From Psychrobacter sp. JCM 18900 (lineage in GTDB: Bacteria > Pseudomonadota > Gammaproteobacteria > Pseudomonadales > Moraxellaceae), in NCBI RefSeq assembly GCF_904846625.1, contig NZ_CAJHBL010000007.1, positions 62,001 through 126,000 on the forward strand: a stretch of 64,000 bases of DNA, given 5' to 3'. The notes beneath the pieces are model-generated. The model had not been told where the DNA came from and ran no database searches. It worked only from the letters and a program-made list of their open reading frames with translations. A program made the translations under genes and the position numbers. Shown here piece after piece: positions 10,060 through 19,016 of this stretch; the first letter of the stretch is position 1; the number at the start of each line of letters is the position of its first letter.

Positions 10060-11037
10060 ATGAGCAAACTTGTCAATAAGCCTTTTATGATGGCAAATAA
10101 TATGACTGATACAATAACAAAACCCGATAACAATACTGCTAAAGCCGCGCCAAACAGCAATACGGATAGGCAGTCATGGTTTAACCGTCCTATCCCAGGT
10201 ATCAAGCAGCATTTGACTGCGCCATTGTCTGCGGTAGAGACTGAACCGTCAACTAAGTGTAGCAATTGTCATTCGATGATTACCAACACAGCGCTGATTT
10301 TTAACTGTTATGTGTGCCCGCATTGTGATCATCATTTACCGATGAGTGCTCGTGAGCGTTTGAACTGGTTACTTGATCAAGTAGACGGCGAGACAGGACA
10401 AGAATTTACGGCAAAAGATCCATTGAGCTTTGTGGATAGTAAGCCATATCCTGCGCGTATGAGTGAAGCACAAGAAAAAACAGGTGAGTCTGAGGCGTTG
10501 GTTGCGATGTATGGCAAACTGCGTAACCTTGATATCGTCGCCTGTGCTTTTGATTTCCGCTTTATGGGTGGGTCAATGGGTTCAGTCGTTGGCGATCGTT
10601 TCGTTCAAGCAGCTGAAAAGGCGCTAGAGCAAAAAGTACCTTTGGTTTGCTTTGCTGCCTCTGGTGGTGCACGTATGCAAGAAGGCCTACTGTCATTGAT
10701 GCAAATGGCACGCACGGCAGCAGCGATTGAGCGTCTAAGAATTGCTGGGATTCCTTACATTGTGGTATTGACTAATCCTGTGTACGGTGGCGTAACTGCA
10801 TCATTGGCGATGTTGGGTGATATCCATCTAGCAGAACCAAAAGCGATGATCGGTTTTGCTGGTAAGCGTGTAATCGAGCAGACCGTACGCGAGACGTTAG
10901 AAGAGCCATTTCAGCGCGCTGAGTTCTTATTAGAGCATGGTGTGGTGGATGAAGTAGTACATCGTCATCAGCTAATTGATACAATCTATCGTCTACTTGC
11001 AAAACTATGCCGCGTACCAAATGTAGATGCTCAGTAA
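10060..11037 (+). CDS. accD: Acetyl-CoA carboxylase carboxyltransferase beta subunit
   Basis: AccD with AccA forms the carboxyltransferase that moves CO2 from biotin to acetyl-CoA, giving malonyl-CoA for fatty acid synthesis. An N-terminal zinc ribbon is complete: C67, C70, C86 and C89. The crotonase-fold core follows, with FRFMGGSMGSVVGDRF and the oxyanion-hole glycines AASGGARMQEG. The 325 residues include an Asn/Thr-rich N-terminal extension of about 40 compared with E. coli AccD (304). The start is uncertain, since in-frame ATGs also occur at 10087, 10090 and 10102 and no strong ribosome binding site decides among them. It is followed by folC, the conserved accD-folC order. Confidence 0.95.
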   Translation: MSKLVNKPFMMANNMTDTITKPDNNTAKAAPNSNTDRQSWFNRPIPGIKQHLTAPLSAVETEPSTKCSNCHSMITNTALIFNCYVCPHCDHHLPMSARERLNWLLDQVDGETGQEFTAKDPLSFVDSKPYPARMSEAQEKTGESEALVAMYGKLRNLDIVACAFDFRFMGGSMGSVVGDRFVQAAEKALEQKVPLVCFAASGGARMQEGLLSLMQMARTAAAIERLRIAGIPYIVVLTNPVYGGVTASLAMLGDIHLAEPKAMIGFAGKRVIEQTVRETLEEPFQRAEFLLEHGVVDEVVHRHQLIDTIYRLLAKLCRVPNVDAQ

Positions 11038-11236
11038 AATGAGATGCTCGATAAGGTAGGTGACTCAGTATAATGAATCATTTATTGAGTGCATAATGAC
11101 TTAGCTGCGTGCTAACATCTACTGCATATGCAAGACCCCTAATAGCATTTATCGTCATTGCACGGTAAGTGCTATTTTTGGTTTTAGCTAACACATATAT
11201 TTTTATCTCTTATTAAATTTTATATAGGTTTTATTC

Positions 11237-12613
11237 ATGTCTGACCTTTTAACATCTGACCTTCGTAGCCCTAATGCCCATAGTCCTAATGAAAGTGCTA
11301 GCCTAACTGAGTGGCTCGATTATATGCAGCAGATTCATGTGTCTGCAATCGATATGGGATTGTCACGTGTATTGCCTGTTGCAGAAGCGTTAGGCGTAGT
11401 GCAGTCAGCTAAAGATGACGCTTACGTATTTACTGTGGCAGGTACCAATGGCAAAGGCTCTACAACTGCTGTCATTGCCGAAATGTGTAAAGCCGCAGGC
11501 TACAAGACAGCGCTATACCAGTCGCCACATCTTAGTGCCTTCAACGAGCGTGTACGTATCAATGGCGAGATGGTCAGCGACCAGACGCTGATTGAGGCTT
11601 TTAGCAAAGTAGAAGCAGCACGCTTACAGTGCGATTTGACATTGTCGTTCTTTGAGATGACCACACTAGCAGCGCTATTGATATTCGCTGAGGCAGATTG
11701 TGACGTGTGGGTATTAGAAGTGGGACTGGGTGGACGCCTAGATGTGGTCAATATTATTGATCCTGATATGGCAGTTATTACCAATATTGGTATCGATCAC
11801 GTTGACTGGTTGGGTGACAATGTCGAGGATATTGGCCGCGAAAAAGCAGGTATCTTGCGCAACGGCATTCCTCTGATTTATGGTGCTACTGAGATGCCAG
11901 CCAGTGTGCAAAAATCCATCGATACCCAGCAGGCAACTTGCTATCAAATAGGACAAGATTTTAGCTACCGCGATATTGATTCAACGACTTGGCAATACAG
12001 CAATGCGGCGGTTACCTTACAGTTACCACGTCCTGCGTTATCGTTAACTAACACGGCCAATGCATTATCAGCAGTATTAGCAAGTCCATTAGATATTGAT
12101 ATCAATGCCATTGAGCAAGCGTTACGAACTGTCAAACTGGCAGGTCGTTTCGATTATCGTGAGAGCCATAGCCGCCATTGGTTATTTGATGTGGCGCATA
12201 ATGAGCAAGGCGTTGAGTTCTTATTAGCGCAGCTATTACCATTTTGGCAGCAGCACGTAGCCAAGCAAAATAATCAAGATAGCTCAACAGATATCCCTAC
12301 ACCAAAGATAAAAATGCTATTTTCTATGTTAGGTGATAAAGATATTGATAAGGTTGTGCAGCGCTTAACACAAGCAGGCTTACCGATTAGTGATTGGTTT
12401 GTCGCTGAGATTGATTACCCTCGTGCCGCGACTACTGAACAGCTGCAAGGTGTTTTGGTTAAATATGTCGATAGCACCAATATATATGAGTTTGAAGGTT
12501 TGCATACAGCGACCCATGCAGTGATAGAGGCGAGCCAACCGCAAGACCTTATTGTCGTATGTGGCTCGTTTCATACGATTGGGGAAGCGTTAAGTGCCCT
12601 TAGCGTACGATAA
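11237..12613 (+). CDS. folC: Bifunctional dihydrofolate synthase/folylpolyglutamate synthase
   Basis: FolC adds glutamate to dihydropteroate and then further glutamates to tetrahydrofolate, trapping folates in the cell. It is a Mur-ligase-like ATPase of 458 residues. The P-loop reads VAGTNGKGSTTAVIAEM (about residues 68-84) and is followed by the family motif YQSPHLSAFNERVRING. LEVGLGGRLDVVNI, TNIGIDHVDWLG and FDVAHNEQG in the C-terminal domain are also typical. It lies 200 bases after accD and before a SPOR protein, the accD-folC-dedD type order of gammaproteobacteria. Confidence 0.96.
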   Translation: MSDLLTSDLRSPNAHSPNESASLTEWLDYMQQIHVSAIDMGLSRVLPVAEALGVVQSAKDDAYVFTVAGTNGKGSTTAVIAEMCKAAGYKTALYQSPHLSAFNERVRINGEMVSDQTLIEAFSKVEAARLQCDLTLSFFEMTTLAALLIFAEADCDVWVLEVGLGGRLDVVNIIDPDMAVITNIGIDHVDWLGDNVEDIGREKAGILRNGIPLIYGATEMPASVQKSIDTQQATCYQIGQDFSYRDIDSTTWQYSNAAVTLQLPRPALSLTNTANALSAVLASPLDIDINAIEQALRTVKLAGRFDYRESHSRHWLFDVAHNEQGVEFLLAQLLPFWQQHVAKQNNQDSSTDIPTPKIKMLFSMLGDKDIDKVVQRLTQAGLPISDWFVAEIDYPRAATTEQLQGVLVKYVDSTNIYEFEGLHTATHAVIEASQPQDLIVVCGSFHTIGEALSALSVR

Positions 12614-12868
12614 TTTAAGTTAAAGTAGTGCCTGTTTAATGTTAATCTTAGTCGTAGCCTGATAGCAGACAGCATGAAAAATATGCTTTATAATCAAAAT
12701 GATTTGCCAGACTGGTAGAAGATGGTCGGCACAAATTTTGAACTCTGATGCCATTAACTGACAGTAACTGGCGGTAAGAGATTATGATTAAAGCAATTTG
12801 ATATACTGCTTTGAGATAGTCGCTGCGCCGCTCAATCAACCTTATTACCAACTAAGAGACGTAAACGG

Positions 12869-14074
12869 ATGAACTTTTCGAGACAAGCCTTATTGGGCAT
12901 TGGGATGATTATCGGCGGTAGCGTGATGCTATACGCCATGGTGCAACAGATTGGCGATAGCGACCAACCAGAGCCGATGTCAGCGATGGTTGATAAATCA
13001 AGCTCGGAGCAAGAATCTCCGCAGCCGCTCACAACTGATATCGAGACAGAAAAACGTATCCTTGCGCAAAAGCAAAAAGAACGTGCAGCCCGCGTTGCAG
13101 AGCAAGAAAAACGTGCAAAAGAGTTTTTGACAGAGCAGGAAGTTGCAGAAGCAGAAGCATTGGCTAAGGCACGTGCTGAGAGCCAGCAATATGTCAATAA
13201 TAGTGCGCCAGCTACTGATGAAACCAGCAGTACCGAGTCTACAAAAGACGTTACTACAGATCTAACGGTTCAGCCTCGTACGGAGAGTCAGTCTACTACT
13301 GATACTACCAAGTCTAGTGAATCCGAGAAGCAAAAAGCGGCTCAAGAGCAACAAGAAGCTCAAAGGCAAACTGCTATCAAAGAGCAAGCGGCTGCCAAAA
13401 AACTTGCTGAGAGCAAAAAACAAGCGGAGGCAGAGAAACTAGCCGAAGCAAAAAAGCAGGCTGAAGCCCAAGCAGCGGCTGAGAGAAAAAGAGAAGCAGC
13501 GGAAGCGGCTAAAAATGAGCCACCAAAATCGCCTTCTGAATACCAAATTAAGAAAGGTGATGGACTCATAAAGCTAGCAAGACAATATAACATGCCTGTA
13601 GAAGTATTGGCTCAAGCCAACAACCTATCTCCATCGGCAGCGCTACAACTGGGTCAAAGTATCACCATCCCATCGAGCAAACAGGTACAGCGTTTAGAGC
13701 GTGAAGCGGCGGCAGCCGAACAAGCGCGTGAGAAGAAGCGCCAGCAAGAAGAAGCGCTGGCGAAGAAATCTGCCGATGCAAAACGTGAAGCGCAGCAAAA
13801 ACTGAGTGAAGCGCGTAAAGAAGTCAAAGAAACAGACGCTAAGGGTAGCTTTGGAGTGCAAGTAGCTTTAGCAAATGACCAAGCCAAAGCGGATGAGTTA
13901 GCGAAAAAATTCCGAGCAGCAGGTTATCAAGTCAAGACAAGTGCGACTAGTCGTGGAGTACGTGTCGTGGTTGGGCCTGAACGCGGCAAAGTCGCAGCAT
14001 TGGCACTAAAAGATAAAATTAATAGTGACCCTAAAGTAAATACGACCAGCGCTTGGGTGCTTTACTGGCGTTAA
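12869..14074 (+). CDS. LysM and SPOR domain cell-envelope protein (DedD-like position)
   Basis: A 401-residue predicted bitopic inner-membrane protein. A hydrophobic segment at about 7-25 (LLGIGMIIGGSVMLYAMV) is followed by a long Lys/Glu/Ala/Gln-rich coiled-coil-like region (about 60-215). A LysM domain follows at about 224-270 (YQIKKGDGLIKLARQYNM...LGQSITIPS), then a second charged helix. A C-terminal SPOR domain (about 325-401, GSFGVQVALANDQAKADELAKKFRAAGY...) completes it. SPOR domains bind denuded glycan at the septum and LysM binds peptidoglycan, so a role at the division site is inferred. Position after accD-folC matches dedD of E. coli, although DedD has no LysM, and cvpA/purF do not follow here. 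Confidence 0.85.
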   Translation: MNFSRQALLGIGMIIGGSVMLYAMVQQIGDSDQPEPMSAMVDKSSSEQESPQPLTTDIETEKRILAQKQKERAARVAEQEKRAKEFLTEQEVAEAEALAKARAESQQYVNNSAPATDETSSTESTKDVTTDLTVQPRTESQSTTDTTKSSESEKQKAAQEQQEAQRQTAIKEQAAAKKLAESKKQAEAEKLAEAKKQAEAQAAAERKREAAEAAKNEPPKSPSEYQIKKGDGLIKLARQYNMPVEVLAQANNLSPSAALQLGQSITIPSSKQVQRLEREAAAAEQAREKKRQQEEALAKKSADAKREAQQKLSEARKEVKETDAKGSFGVQVALANDQAKADELAKKFRAAGYQVKTSATSRGVRVVVGPERGKVAALALKDKINSDPKVNTTSAWVLYWR

Positions 14075-14124
14075 GCTAGAGCGTTTCTAACGGTCTGGAT
14101 TCGGCTTTTATCTACTCTATATAA

Positions 14125-14153
14125 AAACACGACAAATACTGTCGTGTTTTTTG
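14125..14153 (+). terminator. Intrinsic terminator after the SPOR protein gene
   Basis: An 8-bp stem, ACACGACA (14127-14134) and TGTCGTGT (14140-14147), is followed by a T-rich run, about 50 bases after the stop codon. It probably ends the accD-folC-SPOR transcript. Confidence 0.8.
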
Positions 14154-14325
14154 TTTTATAGATTGCTGATTGGCGCCGCCTTAGTTAAGATGAGCGCCAT
14201 TTTTATAATCCGTTGTTGTATAACCTGTCAGCCTATATAGGTTGCCTTGTCGTGGTCGGTGCATTGTTCATTGCTATTAATAATGACAAGTAGCCCATCA
14301 CTCTCATATTGTATAAGGTAGAACC

Positions 14326-14868
14326 ATGTCGTTTGGTGTTATATTTTTAATATTGGCCGTTGGGTTTTTAGGGCTGATTACGTTACCGAAGCTGCTACCA
14401 ACACTACTGACGAAGCGCCCTGTCGTTGAGCCTGATCCAAAACCTGTGCGCGGTGATGAGTTGGCTATTTGGCCATTTGCGCCGATGCCAATCATGACCG
14501 ATACGGAAGTGATATTTTTTAATAAATTAAAAAATGCGCTGCCGGAGTATCACATATTTGTCCAAGTACAGCTGTCACGGATCATTGAAGCCAATAGTAG
14601 CGAGACATCAGAGCGTAGCTTTTGGTTCAATCGTATTTGCCGTCAGAGCGTTGACTATGTGATTGTGGATGTCGATGCTCAGACTACATTGGTCGCTATC
14701 GAGCTTGATGACTGGACGCATAGTAGCAAAGCGCGTCAAAAAGCAGATGACAAAAAAGATAAGGCGCTTGCCAGTGCAGGTATTGCGATGGTGCGCTTTC
14801 ACGCTGAGCGTATGCCGAGTGCCGATATGCTTAGATATGAGCTAATGCAAGTGATTGAGAGTTATTAA
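14326..14868 (+). CDS. DUF2726 domain-containing membrane-anchored protein
   Basis: A 180-residue protein with one N-terminal transmembrane segment (about residues 3-22, FGVIFLILAVGFLGLITLPKL) and a cytoplasmic DUF2726 domain from about 58 on. The domain resembles a restriction-endonuclease fold: FFNKLKNALPEYHIFVQVQLSRII, then VDYVIVDVDAQTTLVAIELDDWTHSS with a D...E-x-D arrangement, and KALASAGIAMVRFHAERMP near the end. The family's function is not established to my knowledge. The ATG follows AAGGTAGAACC, a good ribosome binding site. It stands alone, convergent with the DUF1853 gene. Confidence 0.82.
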   Translation: MSFGVIFLILAVGFLGLITLPKLLPTLLTKRPVVEPDPKPVRGDELAIWPFAPMPIMTDTEVIFFNKLKNALPEYHIFVQVQLSRIIEANSSETSERSFWFNRICRQSVDYVIVDVDAQTTLVAIELDDWTHSSKARQKADDKKDKALASAGIAMVRFHAERMPSADMLRYELMQVIESY

Positions 14869-14949
14869 GCATTCTGTGAAAGCTGTCCGATTGTTAAGGC
14901 TAAAACATTATCTAAGTAGCATCATTTTAAAAGTGTAGGTTAGCTAAAT

Positions 14950-15927
14950 TTATTCATCGAGTTGGTCTGACTGCCTTGGGTAAATAACGATTGGTCGATT
15001 ACCTTCAAAATATAAACCTGCTTTAGGTAGTTCGCTATCTGACCAAACTATCGGCTGCTGCCAACCATCATAAGCAGTTCGCCCATCATAAAAGTCGCGC
15101 TTGGTGAACCATTCAATATAATGCGCGGCTCGCAAATCTGTAGTGTCAATCGTCCCAAGACTTGCCATGTCTCTCTTATCACACCACTCATGCATCGGAA
15201 AGCTCGGCGTTAGCCAATATGGCCAGTCATCATCACCGCAACCAGTTGTGTTAATCGGTAAAAAGAATCGGCCTTTAATCACGCCATAACGCTTATCGAT
15301 TTTTACCTGTCCATGATTTTCTGTATCTACCCACACCGCTCGAAACTGCTTGGTTTGCATGTGTGTCATTTTGCGCTGTAGATTATCATTGGAATTGATT
15401 CCAACCCAGTTCACAGGTTCAAAAGGTGCTGACCCCATAAAAAACTTAATGGCTAGCTCCCAATGTTCAACCAGCTGTTCTGCATGGTTATATAAAATCA
15501 AATCAAGCTCACCAGTCGTCTGCTTACCATTATAGAGCTGCACATTGCTAGCCAGTGTCTCATACGGATGCAGCTTGCGCACAAACCCATCCTCTAACCA
15601 AAATGACAGTAAACCTTCAAAATGGAAACCCAGTCGATTGGGACTTGGGCGTTTGAGTAAATAGCGAGTCAGCTCTTGATAGGCGGCAGTGGTGTCTAGC
15701 TCTACTAATCGTTGCTTATACGCCTCAAACTGCGTCTGCCAAAATTGTGCGCTATGCACGGCAACGGTATGTGTGTTCTGATGCGGTACAAAGTCTAGCC
15801 ACTGCGTCAAAACATTGGGGCACGCCAGTACATAAGCTAAATCTCGCACATAAGGTCGGCGGTAACGTTCCCAAGGTGCATCATCTATGAGGCAGTTAGA
15901 TGTGGGCTGATTGACAGGCTCGGACAT
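14950..15927 (-). CDS. DUF1853 family protein
   Basis: A 325-residue protein of the DUF1853 family, function unknown to me. Typical stretches are RDLAYVLACPNVL near the start, LGFHFEGLLSFWLED, and GELDLILYNHAEQLVEHWELAIKFF in the middle. The last has an acidic D-E-x-K spacing reminiscent of PD-(D/E)XK nuclease folds, which is only a guess. No signal peptide or membrane segment is visible. It reads leftward, downstream of a possible small gene (16030-16197) and the AT-rich gene at 16301. Confidence 0.8.
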   Translation of the reverse strand: MSEPVNQPTSNCLIDDAPWERYRRPYVRDLAYVLACPNVLTQWLDFVPHQNTHTVAVHSAQFWQTQFEAYKQRLVELDTTAAYQELTRYLLKRPSPNRLGFHFEGLLSFWLEDGFVRKLHPYETLASNVQLYNGKQTTGELDLILYNHAEQLVEHWELAIKFFMGSAPFEPVNWVGINSNDNLQRKMTHMQTKQFRAVWVDTENHGQVKIDKRYGVIKGRFFLPINTTGCGDDDWPYWLTPSFPMHEWCDKRDMASLGTIDTTDLRAAHYIEWFTKRDFYDGRTAYDGWQQPIVWSDSELPKAGLYFEGNRPIVIYPRQSDQLDE

Positions 15928-16029
15928 AGGATAAACCAGTGTGAAGGTGTAGCATTTACCCTAACGGTTCGCTCTATAAAAGTCTATAGATGACAAGTAT
16001 CGGCTAGGGTAGTGCTCAGTTTTTTAGCG

Positions 16030-16197
16030 CTAAAACATAATATTAATGTGATCGATATGAATACTGATATCAGGCGGTGATAGCAGGTAGGGTAATAGGA
16101 TGCTAACTACCGCTTTAAGTAGAGAGAGTTGCCATTTAGGCTGATATTGAGATAGCTTTTGTTTTGGCTTAGTTGGGATATGATTTTTCTGTTTCAT
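16030..16197 (-). CDS. Possible small protein of 55 residues, unknown
   Basis: A complete short frame that begins ATG 8 bases after a GGAG ribosome binding site (complement of 16206-16209) and ends TAG. The product starts with a basic, polar stretch (MKQKNHIPTKPKQKLSQYQPK). A hydrophobic segment follows at about residues 23-40 (QLSLLKAVVSILLPYLL), and then a short His/Ile/Asp-rich tail. This looks like a small one-pass membrane or membrane-associated protein. I do not recognise it. It lies in the same direction as both neighbours, about 100 bases from each. Evidence is the ribosome binding site and the arrangement only; it could be a chance frame. Confidence 0.35.
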   Translation of the reverse strand: MKQKNHIPTKPKQKLSQYQPKWQLSLLKAVVSILLPYLLSPPDISIHIDHINIMF

Positions 16198-16300
16198 GTA
16201 TCTAGCTCCATAATTTACCGTAACTTGATTGCTGCGGCTTATGGTTGCTAGTTTATGAAGTAAGGTTATTCGATAGTTCTATATAGAAAATGGCAGAGTT

Positions 16301-17152
16301 CTATAGAACCTCATCAGCTTTCTTTAGCCATTTTGCAATGAAGTCTTTTTTAACAGAGAGTCCTAACGCCTCAGCCTTAGCTTGAATAAGCTTATTAAGT
16401 TCTCCATAAGGATCGGTTAAGTCTGCTTTGTCATATTCAGCCATCTTAATAAGTGTGGTCACTAATACTTGCATAGAACCCACGCTTTTATGATGTATTG
16501 GTTCGTCATCGAGCGAAGTGCTTACTCGTTGTTCTGATTGTAATGTTAAATTCTCTTTCTCAGAGTTGAGCTTTATTATTTGAGCTTGAAGCTCGTCGAT
16601 AATTTGCTTGTCTGTTTTAGGGCTACCTTGCAATATCTTATGATTTCCTATTTTACCCATATGACTTAGTCTTTCCTCAAATAATGCGTCTAACTCACGT
16701 CTAGGAATACGAACATCTCTTATAGAAATCTTAACAATATCATCTAAATGGTAAAATATATTTTCGCCTTCTGATATAGAAACAGTCTCTCCATATTTGC
16801 CAATATATCTATCTACTTTAACGTCCATTTCATTTAACAGTAAGTCTTTTAAGTATTCTTTTTCAATATAAAAGTAGCCGTCAGCTGTCATAGTATTATT
16901 TTCTTTATACAATGGAATTTTGATAGGGTTACCTCTACTATCCTCAGCTATGTCAAAAAGCTCAATTTCCTTTGATATCTTTCCATAGTGATGAAAAACA
17001 GCTGCAATTTTACTTTGGTTGATCAAGTCGTAAATATCTAAGAGTAATCTTTGAGATTCGTATTTCATGTCTAAATCATAAGTATAGCCAACTTCCTCAA
17101 AATACTTTGCTACATCCTCAACAGACAGAAAGTCTTTAGGTAAAATATTCAT
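16301..17152 (-). CDS. Uncharacterised AT-rich accessory protein with coiled coil
   Basis: A 283-residue soluble protein that I cannot assign to a named family. The N-terminal half is mixed (SVEDVAKYFEEVGYTYDLD..., YFYIEKEYLKDLLLNEMDVKV). A probable coiled coil lies around 177-205 (KTDKQIIDELQAQIIKLNSEKENL). The C-terminus, from about residue 225 (SVGSMQVLVTTLIKMAEYDKADL) to VKKDFIAKWLKKADEVL, looks like a compact helical domain that I recall from other Acinetobacter/Psychrobacter accessory proteins. Six of nine Arg codons are AGA, unlike housekeeping neighbours, and GC is low, so recent transfer is likely. It lies next to tRNA-Pro, a common insertion target, but no integrase or att repeats were seen. 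Confidence 0.6.
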   Translation of the reverse strand: MNILPKDFLSVEDVAKYFEEVGYTYDLDMKYESQRLLLDIYDLINQSKIAAVFHHYGKISKEIELFDIAEDSRGNPIKIPLYKENNTMTADGYFYIEKEYLKDLLLNEMDVKVDRYIGKYGETVSISEGENIFYHLDDIVKISIRDVRIPRRELDALFEERLSHMGKIGNHKILQGSPKTDKQIIDELQAQIIKLNSEKENLTLQSEQRVSTSLDDEPIHHKSVGSMQVLVTTLIKMAEYDKADLTDPYGELNKLIQAKAEALGLSVKKDFIAKWLKKADEVL

Positions 17153-17249
17153 AATTCAAGCCTTTCGAAAAATTATACTAAATAGCTTGAGTTTAACTTA
17201 TCTATATATTGAGAGGTAGCTACTAATTCGCTTTATAAAGCACAAAAAA

Positions 17250-17283
17250 AAGCCAACCATTGAAAACAATGATTGGCTTTTTT
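17250..17283 (-). terminator. Intrinsic terminator of tRNA-Pro (works in both directions)
   Basis: AAGCCAACCATTG (17250-17262, with one mismatch) pairs with CAATGATTGGCTT (17267-17279) around a short A-rich loop, with A and T runs on the two sides. Read leftward it lies just past the 3' end of the tRNA. Confidence 0.8.
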
Positions 17284-17298
17284 CTTTACTACTATGTT

Positions 17299-17375
17299 TG
17301 GTCGGAACGGCAGGATTTGAACCTGCGACCACTACACCCCCAGTGTAGTGCGCTACCAGACTGCGCTACGCCCCG
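17299..17375 (-). tRNA. tRNA-Pro(GGG)
   Basis: The reverse strand folds as a 77-nt tRNA. It has a 7-bp acceptor stem (CGGGGCG with CGTTCCG, two G-U pairs), D loop GTAGCGCAGTCTGGTAGCGC, and anticodon stem CTACA/TGTAG around loop CTGGGGG (anticodon GGG). The T arm is GCAGGTTCAAATCCTGC and the encoded 3' end is ACCA. It reads CCC and CCU proline codons. A terminator follows directly, so it is transcribed as a single unit. Confidence 0.95.
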
Positions 17376-17489
17376 AGTGACTGACTATTTTACGCAAAAT
17401 TATGTATATTGCAAGGGCTATTTATAGCAGCCAAAATCTACAATATTATTCTGCCGAGCATAGTCAGTATAATCGCTTAGCAGCCAATG

Positions 17490-19016
17490 TTAGCCCAATA
17501 ATTCTTTTAGAATTTGGTTCACTTGCTGTGGGTTCGCACTACCGCGACTGGCTTTCATGACCTGACCGACCAGACCGTTAAAGGCTTTTTCTTTACCACC
17601 GCGATACTCTTCGACCATCGCTTCATTTTTTGCGATGACTTCTTCTACCATTGCTTTGATAGCGCCAGTATCGGTTTCTTGCTTAAGGCCTTTGTCTTTG
17701 ATGATTTTATCTGCTGCATCATCGCCATCGCCGCCTTCTCGCTCATATAGAGCACTAAAGACTTTCTTGGCCAGTTTGCCAGATAGTGTGTCATCTTTGA
17801 TACGCTTGAGCATGCCAGCCAATTGTTTGGCGCTGATAGGAGAGTCGATGATGTCGGTGTCATCTTTGTTCAGGGCGCCAAGCAAGTCGCCCATTACCCA
17901 GTTGCCAGCCATTTTGGCATCTTGCTGACCGATTTCAGCCACCACATCTTCGAAGTAGTCAGCAATTTGACGACTACCAGTCAAGATACGAGCGTCATAT
18001 TCTGACAAACCAAGCGCTTCTTCAAAGCGTGCGCGACGAGCAACTGGTAGCTCTGGCATCGCTGCTTTGATCGCATCAACCGTATGCTGCTCGATACGGA
18101 CAGGTAGCAGGTCAGGATCAGGGAAGTAGCGATAGTCATTGGCGTCTTCTTTGGTACGCATGGTACGCGTTTCATCACGCTCTGGATCATATAGCATCGT
18201 TGCTTGTACAACTTTGCCACCATCTTCTAGGATATCGATTTGACGTTCGATTTCACGATTGATAGCACGCTCGATAAAGCGGAACGAGTTTAGGTTCTTT
18301 AGCTCAGTACGTGTACCAAGATCAGCGCCTGGCTTGCGCACAGAGACGTTACAGTCACAGCGGAATGAGCCTTCGGCCATTACTGCGTCTGAGATACCTA
18401 GCCAAGTAACTAGCTGATGGATGGCTTTGATGTAGGCAAGTGCTTCGTGAGCAGAGCGCATGTCTGGCTCAGAGACGATTTCGATTAGTGGCGTACCAGC
18501 ACGGTTCAAATCCACGCCAGTCATACCGTCGACTGCGTCATGTACAGATTTACCTGCATCTTCTTCTAAATGCGCGCGAGTGATACCCATACGTTTCGGA
18601 TATTCATTCTTTTCGCCTTCGTTGACGACGACATCGATATAGCCTTCACCAACGATAGGATTGGCCATCTGGGTGATTTGATAGCCTTTAGGCAAATCAG
18701 GGTAGAAGTAGTTTTTACGGTCAAACGTATTAAACAGGCCCAGCTCAGCATTGACACCGATACCGAATTTTAGCGCACGATCGACCACGCCAGCATTTAG
18801 CACTGGCAATACGCCAGGCAAACCTAGATCGACGATACTTGCTTGACTGTTTGGCTCATGACCGAAATCAGTCGGCGCACTTGAGAAAATCTTACTTTCC
18901 GTATTTAGCTGGCAGTGAATCTCGATACCGATGACCACTTCATAGCCATCGACAAATAGCTCTTTACGCACGGCGTGTTCACGGACGGCATTGTTATCAG
19001 TAGTAGCTGTACTCAT
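17490..19016 (-). CDS. gatB: Asp-tRNA(Asn)/Glu-tRNA(Gln) amidotransferase subunit B
   Basis: GatB binds the misacylated tRNA and, as a kinase, activates its side-chain carboxylate so that ammonia from GatA can convert it to Asn-tRNA or Gln-tRNA. The 508 residues start after a short leader with [22 protein letters not shown]. The catalytic cradle includes [15 protein letters not shown] and the zinc-site region [12 protein letters not shown]. The C-terminal YqeY-like tail ([38 protein letters not shown]) contacts tRNA. The gene abuts gatA, sharing one base, and is last of gatC-gatA-gatB. Confidence 0.98.
   Translation of the reverse strand: MSTATTDNNAVREHAVRKELFVDGYEVVIGIEIHCQLNTESKIFSSAPTDFGHEPNSQASIVDLGLPGVLPVLNAGVVDRALKFGIGVNAELGLFNTFDRKNYFYPDLPKGYQITQMANPIVGEGYIDVVVNEGEKNEYPKRMGITRAHLEEDAGKSVHDAVDGMTGVDLNRAGTPLIEIVSEPDMRSAHEALAYIKAIHQLVTWLGISDAVMAEGSFRCDCNVSVRKPGADLGTRTELKNLNSFRFIERAINREIERQIDILEDGGKVVQATMLYDPERDETRTMRTKEDANDYRYFPDPDLLPVRIEQHTVDAIKAAMPELPVARRARFEEALGLSEYDARILTGSRQIADYFEDVVAEIGQQDAKMAGNWVMGDLLGALNKDDTDIIDSPISAKQLAGMLKRIKDDTLSGKLAKKVFSALYEREGGDGDDAADKIIKDKGLKQETDTGAIKAMVEEVIAKNEAMVEEYRGGKEKAFNGLVGQVMKASRGSANPQQVNQILKELLG

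Noticed and set aside
14304..14495. Leftward Gly/Ser-rich frame opposite the DUF2726 gene
   Set aside because: Antisense to a supported gene; its composition simply mirrors the codons of the opposite strand.
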